Source: Brevibacillus sp042683565 (GTDB taxonomy: Bacteria; Bacillota; Bacilli; Brevibacillales; Brevibacillaceae). From it: a stretch of DNA of 64,000 nt. The translations under genes were made by a program, and so were the position numbers. Below the pieces are notes generated by a model. The model worked only from the letters and a program-made list of their open reading frames with translations, ran no database searches and had not been told where the DNA came from. Of this stretch, positions 17,604 to 26,520 are shown in pieces (the first letter of the stretch is position 1; the number at the start of each line of letters is the position of its first letter). Location of the stretch: the NCBI RefSeq assembly GCF_042683565.1, contig NZ_JBHUJW010000009.1, positions 13,962-77,961 of the forward strand, written 5' to 3'.

Positions 17604-18649
17604 CAGACTGGATAAAACAACTGGGCACGATCGAACCGCTCCATCAGGAAACGGCAGAACAGACGAAGCAGCACGTCGACCAGCTGACGAAACCGCTCGG
17701 AAGCCTGGGCCGTTTGGAGACGCTCGCCGTGGAATTGGCTGCGATGACGAAAGAAGCATTCCCCGTAACCAGTCCGCCTGGGGTCATCGTCTTTGCTGCG
17801 GATCACGGCGTGGCGCGGGAAGGCGTTTCCGCGTATCCGCAGGAAGTGACGGCGCAGATGCTGCTCAATCTGACGCAGGGCGGCGCGGGGATCAATGTGT
17901 TCGCTCGGCAGATCGGAGCTCTGCAAAAATTCGTGGATGTCGGCGTTGCAGCAGAAGTAGACGCCCCCGGCGTGTGCAAGCGGCGCATCCGGGCAGGCTC
18001 CGGCAATATCCTGCGGGAAGCGGCCATGACGCGCGAGGAAGCAGAACGTTCCATCCAGGTCGGCATCGAGGCCGCCCATGAGATTGTGGGCGAAGGAGCA
18101 AAAGTGCTGATCGTCGGGGAAGTGGGCATCGGCAATACGACCGCGAGCAGCGCCATCCTCGCGGCATTGACCGGGGCGGACCCGGATGAGATCGTCGGCC
18201 GGGGGACAGGCCTTACCGATGAAGGATGGCAGCGCAAAAAGGCAGTGGTACGGGAAGCGCTCGCCCTGCATCGTCCGGATGCCGCCGATCCGCTCGACGT
18301 CCTGTCCAAGGTCGGCGGGCTGGAGATCGGCGCGATGGCGGGGGCCATTCTCGGCGCTGCCTCGCGCAGGGTGCCTGTCTTGCTGGACGGCTTCATCGCT
18401 ACCGTCGCGGCTCTCTTGGCCGTGCGTATCGCGCCTGCAGCGGCGGATTACCTCATCGCGGGACACCGCTCCCAGGAGCCGGGCCATGCTTATGTGCTGA
18501 AAACGCTCGCCAAGGAGCCGCTGCTCGATCTGCAATTGCGTCTGGGTGAAGGCAGCGGCGCGGCACTCGCCTTTCCGCTCGTCGAGGCGGCGAGCCGGAT
18601 GGTCCGGGAGATGGCGACGTTCGCTTCTGCAGGGGTCAGCAACCGATGA
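17600..18649 (+). CDS. cobT: Nicotinate-nucleotide--dimethylbenzimidazole phosphoribosyltransferase
   Basis: A 349-residue enzyme that transfers ribose phosphate from nicotinate mononucleotide to the lower-ligand base, giving alpha-ribazole phosphate. Family motifs are TKPLGSLGRLE near the N-terminus, VFAADHGVAREGVSAYP, GEVGIGNTTASSA and GLEIGAMAGAILGAA. ATG 17600 overlaps the cbiP stop as ATGA. The lower-ligand base must come from elsewhere, since no BluB or BzaA-like gene is in the window. Confidence 0.95.
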   Translation: MTDWIKQLGTIEPLHQETAEQTKQHVDQLTKPLGSLGRLETLAVELAAMTKEAFPVTSPPGVIVFAADHGVAREGVSAYPQEVTAQMLLNLTQGGAGINVFARQIGALQKFVDVGVAAEVDAPGVCKRRIRAGSGNILREAAMTREEAERSIQVGIEAAHEIVGEGAKVLIVGEVGIGNTTASSAILAALTGADPDEIVGRGTGLTDEGWQRKKAVVREALALHRPDAADPLDVLSKVGGLEIGAMAGAILGAASRRVPVLLDGFIATVAALLAVRIAPAAADYLIAGHRSQEPGHAYVLKTLAKEPLLDLQLRLGEGSGAALAFPLVEAASRMVREMATFASAGVSNR

Positions 18650-19431
18650 GCCGTACGGGAAAAGTCTATCTGGTCGGAGCGGGTCCGGGAGACCCCAAGC
18701 TGATCACGGTCAAAGGGCTGGAGTGTCTGCAGCAGGCGGATGTCGTCGTCTACGACCGGCTGGCGAATTCCGCCCTGCTGGAGCACGCGCCTGCGCAGGC
18801 CGAGCGCATCTACTGCGGCAAGCTCCCGGACAACCACACGCTGAAGCAGGAGAAAATCAACGAGCTGCTCGCGGAAAAGGCATTGGCGGGAAACGTTGTC
18901 GTGCGGCTGAAGGGCGGCGATCCGTGCGTGTTTGGCCGCGGCGGAGAGGAAGCGGAACATTTGGCGAAGCACGGCATCCCGTTCGAGATCGTGCCGGGAG
19001 TGACGGCTGGCATCGCCGCCCCTGCCTACGCGGGCATTCCCGTGACGCATCGCGAGCACGGCTCGTCCTTTGCCGTCGTGACCGGACATTTGCGCGAAGA
19101 CAAGCCGGAGCTGGCGACGGAAAAGTGGCGCGCTCTGGCGACAGGCATTGATACGGTCGCCTTTTACATGGGAGTCGCCAACCTGCCGCTGATCCGCACG
19201 CAGTTGATCCGGCACGGACGCGATCCGAAGACGCCTGTCGCGATCATCGCCTGGGGCACGCTGCCGCAGCAGGTGACACTGACGGGCACGCTGGAAGACA
19301 TCGAGGAGCGGCTGGCTGAAAACAGCCATGTCACGAATCCGGCGATCATTCTGGTCGGCGACGTGGTACAATTGCGGGAGAAAATAAACTGGTTTGAGCC
19401 GCAGCTCTCGCAGGAGAAGGTGAGTCAGTAA
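18646..19431 (+). CDS. cobA: Uroporphyrinogen-III C-methyltransferase (SUMT)
   Basis: A 261-residue SAM-dependent enzyme that methylates C2 and C7 of uroporphyrinogen III to give precorrin-2, the branch point to B12 and siroheme. Motifs are GAGPGDPKLITVKG, YDRLANSALL, LKGGDPCVFGRGGEE and VPGVTAG. It is a stand-alone SUMT, with the dehydrogenase encoded separately just downstream. The ATG overlaps the cobT stop. Its position late in the operon puts the precursor supply under the same riboswitch. Confidence 0.95.
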   Translation: MSRTGKVYLVGAGPGDPKLITVKGLECLQQADVVVYDRLANSALLEHAPAQAERIYCGKLPDNHTLKQEKINELLAEKALAGNVVVRLKGGDPCVFGRGGEEAEHLAKHGIPFEIVPGVTAGIAAPAYAGIPVTHREHGSSFAVVTGHLREDKPELATEKWRALATGIDTVAFYMGVANLPLIRTQLIRHGRDPKTPVAIIAWGTLPQQVTLTGTLEDIEERLAENSHVTNPAIILVGDVVQLREKINWFEPQLSQEKVSQ

Positions 19432-19476
19432 AGGCGCATCCCATCACATCGACAGAACCGGAAGGAGGAAGGAGCC

Positions 19477-20142
19477 ATGCGGCATTACCCGATGATGGTC
19501 AATCTGCAAAACAAGCCCTGCCTCGTCGTCGGAGGCGGGCAAGTGGCGGAGAGGAAGATCGACAGGCTGCTGGCCGCAGGTGCTTCTGTCACTGTGGTCG
19601 CTCCTTCCTGCACAGCAGCGGTCGAGGCGTGGATGCACCAAGGACGGATTGCGCTCGCCAGGCGGCCCTTTGTACCGGAAGACGTGCGGGATGCCGTAAT
19701 CGTCATCGCGGCGACCGGCGATGCAGACGTCAATCTGTCCGTCTACCGGTCCTGCCTGCCCCATCAATGGGTTAACATCGTGGATCGGCCAGACCTGTGT
19801 ACCTTTACGGTTCCTTCCGTGGTAGAGCGGGGAGATTTGCAGATCGCCATTTCTACCGGCGGGCACAATCCCGGCCTGGCCAGAAAGCTGCGGCAGCAGC
19901 TGGAGAGAAGCATCGGTCCGGAATACGCGGAATACACGCGTTTTCTGGGAGAGATGCGCAGGCGCGTCCTGGCGTTATCCCTGGAGGAAAAGAAAAAGCG
20001 TGCCATCCTCGCTGAACTGCTGGACGACCGCCTTTTTGACTGGACAATGAAAGGGGAGCTTGGCTGGCGGGATCGCGAGGCGGAAAAAGTCATCCGCGAA
20101 CAGAGCAAGTCCGATGCCAGTGACGGCTGTGATTTTACGTGA
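19477..20142 (+). CDS. sirC: Precorrin-2 dehydrogenase (siroheme synthase N-terminal type)
   Basis: A 221-residue NAD-dependent enzyme of the SirC/Met8/CysG-B family that oxidises precorrin-2 to sirohydrochlorin, the substrate of CbiX. The Rossmann motif is VVGGGQVAERKIDRLLAAGA, followed by VVAPSC. IAISTGGHNPGLARKLRQQLE matches the family central part. It has no methylase domain, so it works with CobA. The ATG follows GGAAGGAGGAAGGAG. It closes the operon, with a terminator about 60 bases on. Confidence 0.92.
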   Translation: MRHYPMMVNLQNKPCLVVGGGQVAERKIDRLLAAGASVTVVAPSCTAAVEAWMHQGRIALARRPFVPEDVRDAVIVIAATGDADVNLSVYRSCLPHQWVNIVDRPDLCTFTVPSVVERGDLQIAISTGGHNPGLARKLRQQLERSIGPEYAEYTRFLGEMRRRVLALSLEEKKKRAILAELLDDRLFDWTMKGELGWRDREAEKVIREQSKSDASDGCDFT

Positions 20143-20202
20143 CAGGCTCGCTCCAGGCGATTGACCTGGCTCCGAAAAATGGCAACGGCACAACGCCAAG
20201 CG

Positions 20203-20245
20203 AAAAAAGCAGCCCGTCCTGCGCCGAGGATGAGCTGCTTTTTTG
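20203..20245. terminator. Terminator between the B12 operon and the convergent gene
   Basis: Inverted repeat AAAAGCAGC (205-213) and GCTGCTTTT (234-242) followed by further T residues on the plus strand; the A run on the left gives a T run for the minus strand too. It is well placed to end both convergent units. Confidence 0.8.
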
Positions 20246-20277
20246 CATAAAGAACAGGGAGGAGATCCTTGTCTCGT

Positions 20278-21000
20278 CTACATAAACGAAGACAAGATTT
20301 TGCGCACTCTCCGCCGGTCCTTCACGATCCGGCGTTTGTCGATTACCTTGTTTCGCTTCGAGCGGAATTTGCTCGTCGTATTACCGCCGTGGATGATGTG
20401 CACAAAGTTGCGCCGGCGCAGCTTGTCGTGGCGCAGGCGGATAACTGCAGGGTGCCCGCCGCGCAGGCGGTACCTCTTTCCTTTCAAATAGTCCTTCGCT
20501 TTGTAGATCAGGGTGTAGAAGGCCGGCGACTTGGCGTACATCGGGGCGATTCGCTTCCGCTTCGCGTCGTACATGTAGCCATGCTGGTTGATAATGGCCC
20601 GGACGCCTTTTCTTGGACGATGATTCTTGAGCTGCTGGATGTAGTTTTTGCGGTACATGTCATCGGAGTCGAGCCGCACCAGATACAGATAGCGATAGCC
20701 TTTCAGACGCTTTTTGATGCTCCTTTGGTATTTGCTTTTCGGGATGAACTTGATATTTTTCGGGAGCTTCCTGTATTTGCGCAGGGCTTTTTTGATTTTT
20801 TTGCGGGAGCGGTCCTCGTATTCGACGAGAGCCACGAACCCTTGATTGCTCTGCTTTTGCAAGCTTTTGCGCGTATAGCGCATGAAGACCTTCATCCGTT
20901 TCTTGATCCAGCGCGAGGAAAATCTCTTTTTGCGGTTGAGCTTCAGCTTTTTCGAGTTGAAGGCGATCCCGACGATGATTTTTTTCTTGCTTTTCCCCAT
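20278..21000 (-). CDS. Putative rhamnosyltransferase-like glycosyltransferase
   Basis: A 240-residue, very basic protein (Lys/Arg-rich throughout). The layout of NRKKRFSSRWIKKRM, QKQSNQGFVALVEYEDRS, and the acidic motif VRLDSDDMYRKNY resembles the putative rhamnosyltransferase family (PF11316-type), where the DxDD is the likely metal/nucleotide-sugar site. No signal peptide or membrane span is seen. The ATG at 21000 is preceded by AAAGGAGAG. It is a single gene convergent with the B12 operon. The family call is from pattern memory and is moderate. Confidence 0.6.
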   Translation of the reverse strand: MGKSKKKIIVGIAFNSKKLKLNRKKRFSSRWIKKRMKVFMRYTRKSLQKQSNQGFVALVEYEDRSRKKIKKALRKYRKLPKNIKFIPKSKYQRSIKKRLKGYRYLYLVRLDSDDMYRKNYIQQLKNHRPRKGVRAIINQHGYMYDAKRKRIAPMYAKSPAFYTLIYKAKDYLKGKRYRLRGGHPAVIRLRHDKLRRRNFVHIIHGGNTTSKFRSKRNKVIDKRRIVKDRRRVRKILSSFM

Positions 21001-21205
21001 GCAGCGCTCACTCTCCTTTGCATTTGATGTCGTAACCAATACATGGTATTGGAGTTTGTCTGGCTTTGCTGTAGTCGAATACCGCCGCAGGATACAAGCA
21101 CAACCAGGAATAGCGGGAGGCAAGGCAGGCAATTGGCGGTGGAGAGCGAATTGGTTAGCCATACGTGTACGTCCATGCCGACGGACAAACGAGGAGGGCT
21201 GACTG

Positions 21206-21733
21206 ATGAATTTCACCTTACAGGAAGCGATGGAAGTGCTGGAGCGAACGCCGCGAACGTTGGAGAGTCTGTTGAACGGGCTGTCTGACGGGTGGCTGCA
21301 GGGCAGGGAAGGCGAGGGTACATGGAACGCCATAGAAGTGATCGACCATCTCATCGAGGCGGACAAAGTCAACTGGATTCCGCGAATGGAAAGCATCTTG
21401 CAAGAAGGGGAACGGCAGCTCTTTCCCCCGTTTGACCGTTTTGCCCATCTTAACCAACAGACAAAGAGCACGATGGAACAAAAGCTGCAGTCGTTTCAGC
21501 AGATTCGCAGAGAAAATATTGCGAAGCTGCAGACCGTCATCCAGCCGCAGGTGCATCTCGAGCGAACGGGTTTGCATCCGGAGTTCGGCGAGGTGAAGCT
21601 GCGGGAATTGCTGTCGACATGGGTCGTCCACGACTTGACGCACATCGCCCAGATCGTGCGGCTCATGGCCAAGCGATACGCAGAGGACGTGGGGCCGTGG
21701 AAAGAGTATTTGGGGATATTGAAAAGAGGGTGA
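21206..21733 (+). CDS. DinB-like domain protein
   Basis: A 175-residue protein matching the DinB/YfiT-like four-helix family, which often holds a divalent metal with three histidines. Here likely ligands are His48 in VIDHLIEAD and the histidines in VVHDLTHIAQ near the C-terminus. Members include thiol-dependent enzymes as well as uncharacterised proteins, so no reaction is assigned. The ATG follows GAGGAGG. It lies alone between two oppositely directed neighbours. Confidence 0.8.
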   Translation: MNFTLQEAMEVLERTPRTLESLLNGLSDGWLQGREGEGTWNAIEVIDHLIEADKVNWIPRMESILQEGERQLFPPFDRFAHLNQQTKSTMEQKLQSFQQIRRENIAKLQTVIQPQVHLERTGLHPEFGEVKLRELLSTWVVHDLTHIAQIVRLMAKRYAEDVGPWKEYLGILKRG

Positions 21734-21799
21734 CGGACGGCAATTTGCCCGTCTGCCAAATGCTCGACCCGCTCAAGACAGCACGTGTCGAGCTGAAAA

Positions 21800-21840
21800 G
21801 AAAACGGCTGCCTGTGTATAAACAGACAGCCGTTTCCTTT
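21800..21840. terminator. Bidirectional terminator
   Basis: Stem AAACGGCTG (802-810) and CAGCCGTTT (827-835), extended inward by partly paired bases. On the minus strand a TTTTCTTTT run follows the stem. It separates the DinB-like gene from the convergent symporter gene. Confidence 0.75.
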
Positions 21841-21859
21841 TGCAGCGTCATTTTGGAGC

Positions 21860-23115
21860 TTATGCCGTTACAGACTTCGTTTCATCCTTGACCGTTCCCG
21901 GATGGAACTCGTCCTCTTGCTTGGCGATGACGACAGCTGCGACGCCGTTTCCGATCAGGTTCGTGATCGCGCGGGCTTCCGACATGAAGCGGTCGACCCC
22001 GAGCAGCAGGGCGATGCCTTCCACCGGAATCATCGGGAAAGCGGCCAGCGTTGCGGCGAGCGTGATGAATCCGGAGCCTGTCACACCGGCAGCGCCTTTG
22101 GAAGTAATCATCAAGATACCGAGCAGGGTGATTTGCTGCCAGATGCTCAAATCCACGCCGTACGCCTGGGCGATGAACATCGCCGCCATCGACAGGTAAA
22201 TGGCGGTGCCGTCGAGGTTGAACGAATAACCGGTTGGCACGACCAGACCGACGACGGATTTGGAACAGCCGTACTTCTCCAGTCGTTCCATCATGCGCGG
22301 CAGGGCGGACTCGGAAGACGACGTCCCGAGTACGAGCAAGATTTCTTCGCGAATGTAGTTGATAAAAGAGAAGATGCTGAACTTGTAGTAGCGGGCAATG
22401 GAGCCGAGCACGAGAACGATAAACAGGAACATCGTGATGTAGACCGACGTCATCAAGAGGCCGAGTCTGCCCAGCGAGCCGATCCCGAACTTGCCGATCG
22501 TGTAGGACATTGCGCCGAATGCGGCGATCGGGGAGACTTTCATAATCATGTTGACAACGCCGAAAAATCCGTGAGTCAGCTTGTCAAACAGCTTGATGAC
22601 CGGCTGGGAGGCAGGTCCCATGGCAGCAAGCGAGAGGCCGAACAGCACCGCGAAGAACAGGATCGGCAGCAGCTCGCCTTTGGCCAGCGCGCCGACGACG
22701 TTGTCCGGGATGATGCCGACGAAGAAATCGACGAAGCCGTGGCTTGTTTCGGCTGCGGCCTTGGTGTATTGCGTTACATCGCCCTTGGTCAGACCGGTTT
22801 TGTCGAAGCCGTGGCCCGGTTTGATGACATTCACGATGAACAGGCCGATTGCCAGCGCAATCGTGGTAACGATTTCAAAATAAATCAGGGCTTTTCCGCC
22901 GATCTTTCCGACCTTTTTCATGTCGCCCATGCCGGCGATGCCGTTGACAACCGTAAAGAAGACAATCGGCGGGATGACCATTTTGATCAGCTTGACGAAA
23001 ATGTCTGCCAGTACCTTCAGTTCTGCGCCGAATTTTGGAGCGAAATGACCGACAAGAATACCGAGCAAGATCGCGATAACCACTTGCACGGTCAAATTTT
23101 TAAAATTGATCCGCA
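21860..23115 (-). CDS. dctP: Dicarboxylate/amino acid:cation symporter (DAACS family)
   Basis: A 418-residue transporter with eight or so membrane spans and the family motifs VIPPIVFFTVVNGI, GTSSSESALPRMMERL (serine-rich re-entrant loop), VPTGYSFNLDGTAIYLS, and ITSKGAAGVTGSGF. Members take up C4-dicarboxylates or glutamate/aspartate with H+ or Na+. The presence of dctB-dctS-dctR nearby points to a succinate/fumarate/malate role, as for B. subtilis DctP. ATG 23115 follows GACGAGGTC. A catabolite-response-like site lies upstream. Confidence 0.88.
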
Positions 23116-23150
23116 TGTGACCTCGTCCCCCTCTGTAAAAGTGATTGGAA

Positions 23151-23166
23151 TATGAAAGCGCTTCAA
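23151..23166 (-). promoter_or_regulatory. Possible catabolite responsive element (CcpA site)
   Basis: The sequence ATGAAAGCGCTTCAAT contains the AAGCGCTT core and resembles the CcpA consensus (TGNAARCGNW) on its left half, with a shorter right half. It lies 36-51 bases ahead of the symporter start. Carbon catabolite repression of C4-dicarboxylate uptake would be sensible, but the match is partial. Confidence 0.35.
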
Positions 23167-23296
23167 TCGTATGGTTTGAATTGTATAAAAGGACTCTCCG
23201 AAAGAATAGAATACGGTCATATTGGTTGTTTTGGTCTTTTTGGTCTTGTCGGACTCTTGTCTGATCGACTCGATTTTCCAGATGAAAATGTCGGCA

Positions 23297-23326
23297 TTGA
23301 CATACTCTCGACATGAATCATAGGTA
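23297..23326 (+). promoter_or_regulatory. Possible sigma-A promoter of the stalk-domain gene
   Basis: A perfect TTGACA at 23297-23302 is followed 18 bases later by TAGGTA at 23321-23326, a weak -10. The distance to the GTG start (about 60 bases) is plausible. Confidence 0.4.
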
Positions 23327-23388
23327 AAGTAGAAATTGTACATAGCACGTACGACATTGATCACAACCGGGAGAATGGAGGATGTAGC

Positions 23389-24135
23389 GTGTTAAAAAAA
23401 CAATATCTGGCAGTTGCATCTGCACTGCTCTTGACAGCGGGCTTGTTCCCTGCAAGCTCTGATGCACAAGTGGCAAAGACAACTTTGACAGCCAACTACA
23501 ACAACATCAAAGTCCTGTATAACGGCGTTCAAGTTCCTACTACAATCGAGCCATTTATTGTAAACGGGACGACCTATATCCCGCTGCGTATGATGGCAGG
23601 CGTGTTCAACAAGAACATTACGTGGGATGGAACGACCTATACCATCAACGTGAAAGATCAGGCAGACCCTGGCTACGAGGCGCAGCTCGCTGCGAAGGAC
23701 GCGGAAATTCAACGCCTCAAATCGCAAATCGAGGACCTGAACGATGAAATCGACAATCTCGAAGACGATCTGGCTGATTATAAAAACAATGACGATGATG
23801 ACTTTGATAGCGAATTGTCCGATCTGGAAGATCAGCTGAATGACGACTACGGCGATTACGAAGATTTGGAATGGGACATCAGCCTTGATGGCGACGAAGA
23901 CAAGATCAAGGTAGAAATCGCGATCGACTTCGACGACTACGAGGATGAGTACGACGACCTGAGCGAGAAAAAACTGAAATCGCTGGTAGAAGACATCGTG
24001 AACGACATCTGGGATGATTTTGATGATAGCGATATAAAGGGTACTATCATCGACAGCAGCTCCGACGATGAACTGCACGACTTTGAAGGCGACAGCGACG
24101 ACGGTACGATCTACTTCGACGACGACGAAATCTGA
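23389..24135 (+). CDS. Secreted, extremely acidic protein with copper-amine-oxidase N-terminal-like (stalk) domain
   Basis: The 248-residue protein starts with a signal peptide (LKK, then a hydrophobic core; cleavage likely near residue 26). Residues about 33-90 form a stalk-type domain, with VLYNGVQVP and NGTTYIPLRMMAGVF before WDGTTYTI, common in envelope proteins of Bacillales. A coiled coil follows (about 97-130). From residue 130 to the end about 52 of 119 residues are Asp or Glu. No enzymatic motif is seen. GTG 23389 follows GGAGGATG. Ca2+ or other cation binding at the cell surface is an inference. Confidence 0.85.
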   Translation: MLKKQYLAVASALLLTAGLFPASSDAQVAKTTLTANYNNIKVLYNGVQVPTTIEPFIVNGTTYIPLRMMAGVFNKNITWDGTTYTINVKDQADPGYEAQLAAKDAEIQRLKSQIEDLNDEIDNLEDDLADYKNNDDDDFDSELSDLEDQLNDDYGDYEDLEWDISLDGDEDKIKVEIAIDFDDYEDEYDDLSEKKLKSLVEDIVNDIWDDFDDSDIKGTIIDSSSDDELHDFEGDSDDGTIYFDDDEI

Positions 24136-24148
24136 TAGTTTTCATGAC

Positions 24149-24190
24149 AAGCCTTGCTCCCCGAGCCTTTGGGAAAGCAAGGCTTTTTTC
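24149..24190 (+). terminator. Rho-independent terminator
   Basis: Perfect stem AAGCCTTGCT (149-158) and AGCAAGGCTT (176-185) followed by a T run. It ends the acidic stalk-protein transcript. Confidence 0.85.
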
Positions 24191-24324
24191 CTATTTCCAA
24201 AAAGAGCAAATCCACATAGGAAGAGAAAGAGGTAAACTGATAGTATAGAATGAGAGAAGAGCGGCACGCATATGTGGCCGCAAATGGGGAATGATGATAT
24301 GTCTATCAATCAGGATCGGCTTCC

Positions 24325-25011
24325 ATGAAAAGCATATTGTTAGTAGAGGATGAGCTCGTCATTTCGCGAGTATTGAAGGCTTATTTGCAGAAAGCGGGCT
24401 ACGACGTGTGGCAGGCTGTCGACGGGATCGAGGCCCTGCGGCTGTTTGACGAAAACAAGCCGGATCTGGTGCTGCTCGATGTCATGCTGCCCGAGCGCAA
24501 CGGCTGGGAAATCTTGCAGTACATACGGGAAAAGAGTGCCTGTCCGGTGATCATGATTACTGCGCTGGGACAGACGGATCAAAAGCTGATGGGGCTGAAC
24601 GAAGGGGCAGACGACTACATCACGAAGCCGTTCGTGGCGGAGGAGGTCGTCGCCCGGGTCAATGCGGTGCTGAGGCGCTCCGCGATCCTGATTCAGGACC
24701 AGGAGACGCGCATCTTCGGCAGCCTGAAGATCAACTTCCATTCGCATAAGGTGACGCTGCACGGGCTGGATGTGCAGCTACACCCCCGCGATCTGTCCTT
24801 GCTGCTGTTTTTGGCGCAAAACCCGAACCAGACATTTACCCGCGACCAGCTGATCGACCAGGTGTGGGGAATGGATTACGGAGGCAGCGACCGGGCCGTC
24901 GATTTGGCGATCAAGCGGATTCGCAAGACGCTGGAGAACTGGCCGCCCTCCGAAGGGGAGATCAAGACGCTGCGAGGGGTGGGATACCAGTTCTGTGTTT
25001 ACCAAAAATAG
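24325..25011 (+). CDS. OmpR/PhoB-type response regulator
   Basis: A 228-residue regulator with a receiver domain (about 1-120) carrying the acidic pair in LLVEDE, the phospho-acceptor Asp52 in VLLDVMLPERNG, and the Lys of ITKPF. The C-terminal winged-helix domain (about 130-228) ends in the typical TLRGVGYQF. It overlaps the kinase gene downstream by 17 bases, so the two act as a pair. The signal and targets are unknown; no obvious target gene lies in the same transcript. Confidence 0.92.
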   Translation: MKSILLVEDELVISRVLKAYLQKAGYDVWQAVDGIEALRLFDENKPDLVLLDVMLPERNGWEILQYIREKSACPVIMITALGQTDQKLMGLNEGADDYITKPFVAEEVVARVNAVLRRSAILIQDQETRIFGSLKINFHSHKVTLHGLDVQLHPRDLSLLLFLAQNPNQTFTRDQLIDQVWGMDYGGSDRAVDLAIKRIRKTLENWPPSEGEIKTLRGVGYQFCVYQK

Positions 25012-26416
25012 CAAGCCCGTCTCGCTCCTGCGCTACTGGACCGTCCGCTACCTGATTACGCTCTGCTGCGGGCTGGTCATCATCGGCGTCGTCTCCGCAT
25101 ACTGGATCAAATACGCGGCGACAGAGAAACAGCTCGAGGTCACGCGGCTGTTTGCCGAGGAGGTCGCAGACCGCGTCGTCGATGACGAAGGAAAGCTGCT
25201 CGTGGGCGCATCGCTGCATCAGGTGCTGGATAACCGGCGCAGGTTTATGGGGGTCGACCGGAATTTGCTGGTGTTTATCGAAAATCGGCAAGGCGAACTG
25301 ATCTACAGCAGGCCCGGCCAACTGCCAGCAGCGCTGCAGCAAAACCTGAACAGGCTCCTGGCGCAAGCCGATCAGGCCGACAAGGTTAAGCAGCCAAACG
25401 GCGATACGCTGTACGTCGTCAAGAAAAATCTGGAATTTAATGACAGCATCCTTGGGAAAGTGATTTTGCTTTTTCCGGAAACGGACATCAAAGTCAGCAA
25501 GGAAGAACTGCAATACTTGGTCATCATGCTGGGGAGCCTGGGCGTATTGGGGTGGGCGGTCATCTACTTTCATTCCCGCCGCCTGTCCGAGCCGATCCGC
25601 AATGTCGTGGTGGCAGCCCGGCAGATTGTAGAGGGAAATTACGAGGTCCCGATCCCAAAGGCGATCAAGGAGCGGGAAATCCACGAGCTCGTCTACACCT
25701 TCAAGGAGATGGCGGATCGCCTGCGCCAGCTGGAAAGCATGCGCACCGAGCTGCTCGCGGGCGTCACCCACGAATTGAAAACGCCGGTGACCTCCATCAG
25801 CGGGCTCGTCCAGGCGATCAACGATGAAGTCGTCTCGGGCGACGAGGAAAAAGAATTTTTGCAGATTTGCCTGAAAGAGACGAAGCGGCTGCAAAACATG
25901 GTGGAAGATTTGCTCGACTTCAATTCGTTTGCCGTCGGAGCCATCGCAGTCGCACGAGAAGAGCAAAATCTGGGCAAGCTCCTCCGCGAGATCGCCTCGC
26001 AGTGGAAAATCGTGCAGGACGCCGATTCCGTCTCGCTCTGCATGAATATTCCCGAGAGAGAGACGCCGATTCTGGTCGATCCGGGGCGCGTCCAGCAAAT
26101 TTTGATCAATTTGCTGAACAACGCGAGGCAGGCGACCGGAGAGGGAGGCAAGATCGAGCTTTCGCTGTACGAGACGCCTGCAGACATGCGCGTCGACGTG
26201 AAAGACAACGGGCTGGGCATCCCGCCGCAGGAGCAGCCGCTGATTTTCGAGCGTTTTTTCCGCGGCAGCAACAAAAAGGAAAAGGTTCGAGGCCTCGGTC
26301 TCGGCCTCTCCTTCTCCCGCATGATCGCCAAGGCGATGGGCGGGGAGCTGGTGCTCAAGGAGAGCACGCCGCAGGGCTCCACCTTCACCCTGATTCTGCC
26401 GAAGGAGTCTGCATGA
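24995..26416 (+). CDS. Membrane sensor histidine kinase (HAMP-HisKA-HATPase)
   Basis: The 473-residue kinase has TM1 at about 18-37, an extracytoplasmic sensing region to about 172, TM2 at about 173-192, HAMP to about 245, and a HisKA domain with His259 in THELKTPVTSISG. The ATP-binding domain shows NLLNNARQA, DNGLGIPP and GLGLGLSFS. The GTG start lies inside the regulator gene, with a G-rich binding site. It may sense the neighbouring acidic surface protein's environment, but nothing in the sequence shows this. Confidence 0.92.
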   Translation: MFTKNSKPVSLLRYWTVRYLITLCCGLVIIGVVSAYWIKYAATEKQLEVTRLFAEEVADRVVDDEGKLLVGASLHQVLDNRRRFMGVDRNLLVFIENRQGELIYSRPGQLPAALQQNLNRLLAQADQADKVKQPNGDTLYVVKKNLEFNDSILGKVILLFPETDIKVSKEELQYLVIMLGSLGVLGWAVIYFHSRRLSEPIRNVVVAARQIVEGNYEVPIPKAIKEREIHELVYTFKEMADRLRQLESMRTELLAGVTHELKTPVTSISGLVQAINDEVVSGDEEKEFLQICLKETKRLQNMVEDLLDFNSFAVGAIAVAREEQNLGKLLREIASQWKIVQDADSVSLCMNIPERETPILVDPGRVQQILINLLNNARQATGEGGKIELSLYETPADMRVDVKDNGLGIPPQEQPLIFERFFRGSNKKEKVRGLGLGLSFSRMIAKAMGGELVLKESTPQGSTFTLILPKESA

Positions 26417-26482
26417 GCAAAAAGCGGTGCAAGTTGGCCTGCCGAGTTGCCCGTGTGTCTGCCGGGATGCGCCGCCCGCCTC

Positions 26483-26520
26483 GAGCTTCACCGCCTCTGG
26501 TGAAGCTCTTTGATTTTTTT
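26483..26520 (+). terminator. Terminator embedded in the 3' coding end of the convergent dctB
   Basis: Perfect 10-bp stem GAGCTTCACC (483-492) and GGTGAAGCTC (499-508) with loop GCCTCT, followed by TTTGATTTTTTT. It terminates the plus-strand two-component transcript. The same bases encode the last codons and stop of the minus-strand dctB. Confidence 0.88.

Noticed and set aside
15678..17759. 693-codon open frame on the minus strand
   Set aside because: It is a GC-driven shadow of cbiA and cbiP, with Arg/His/Gln-rich sequence and no binding site.
21902..23155. 417-codon plus-strand frame
   Set aside because: It is antisense to the symporter gene and its Asp/Arg/Gln-rich translation mirrors membrane codons.
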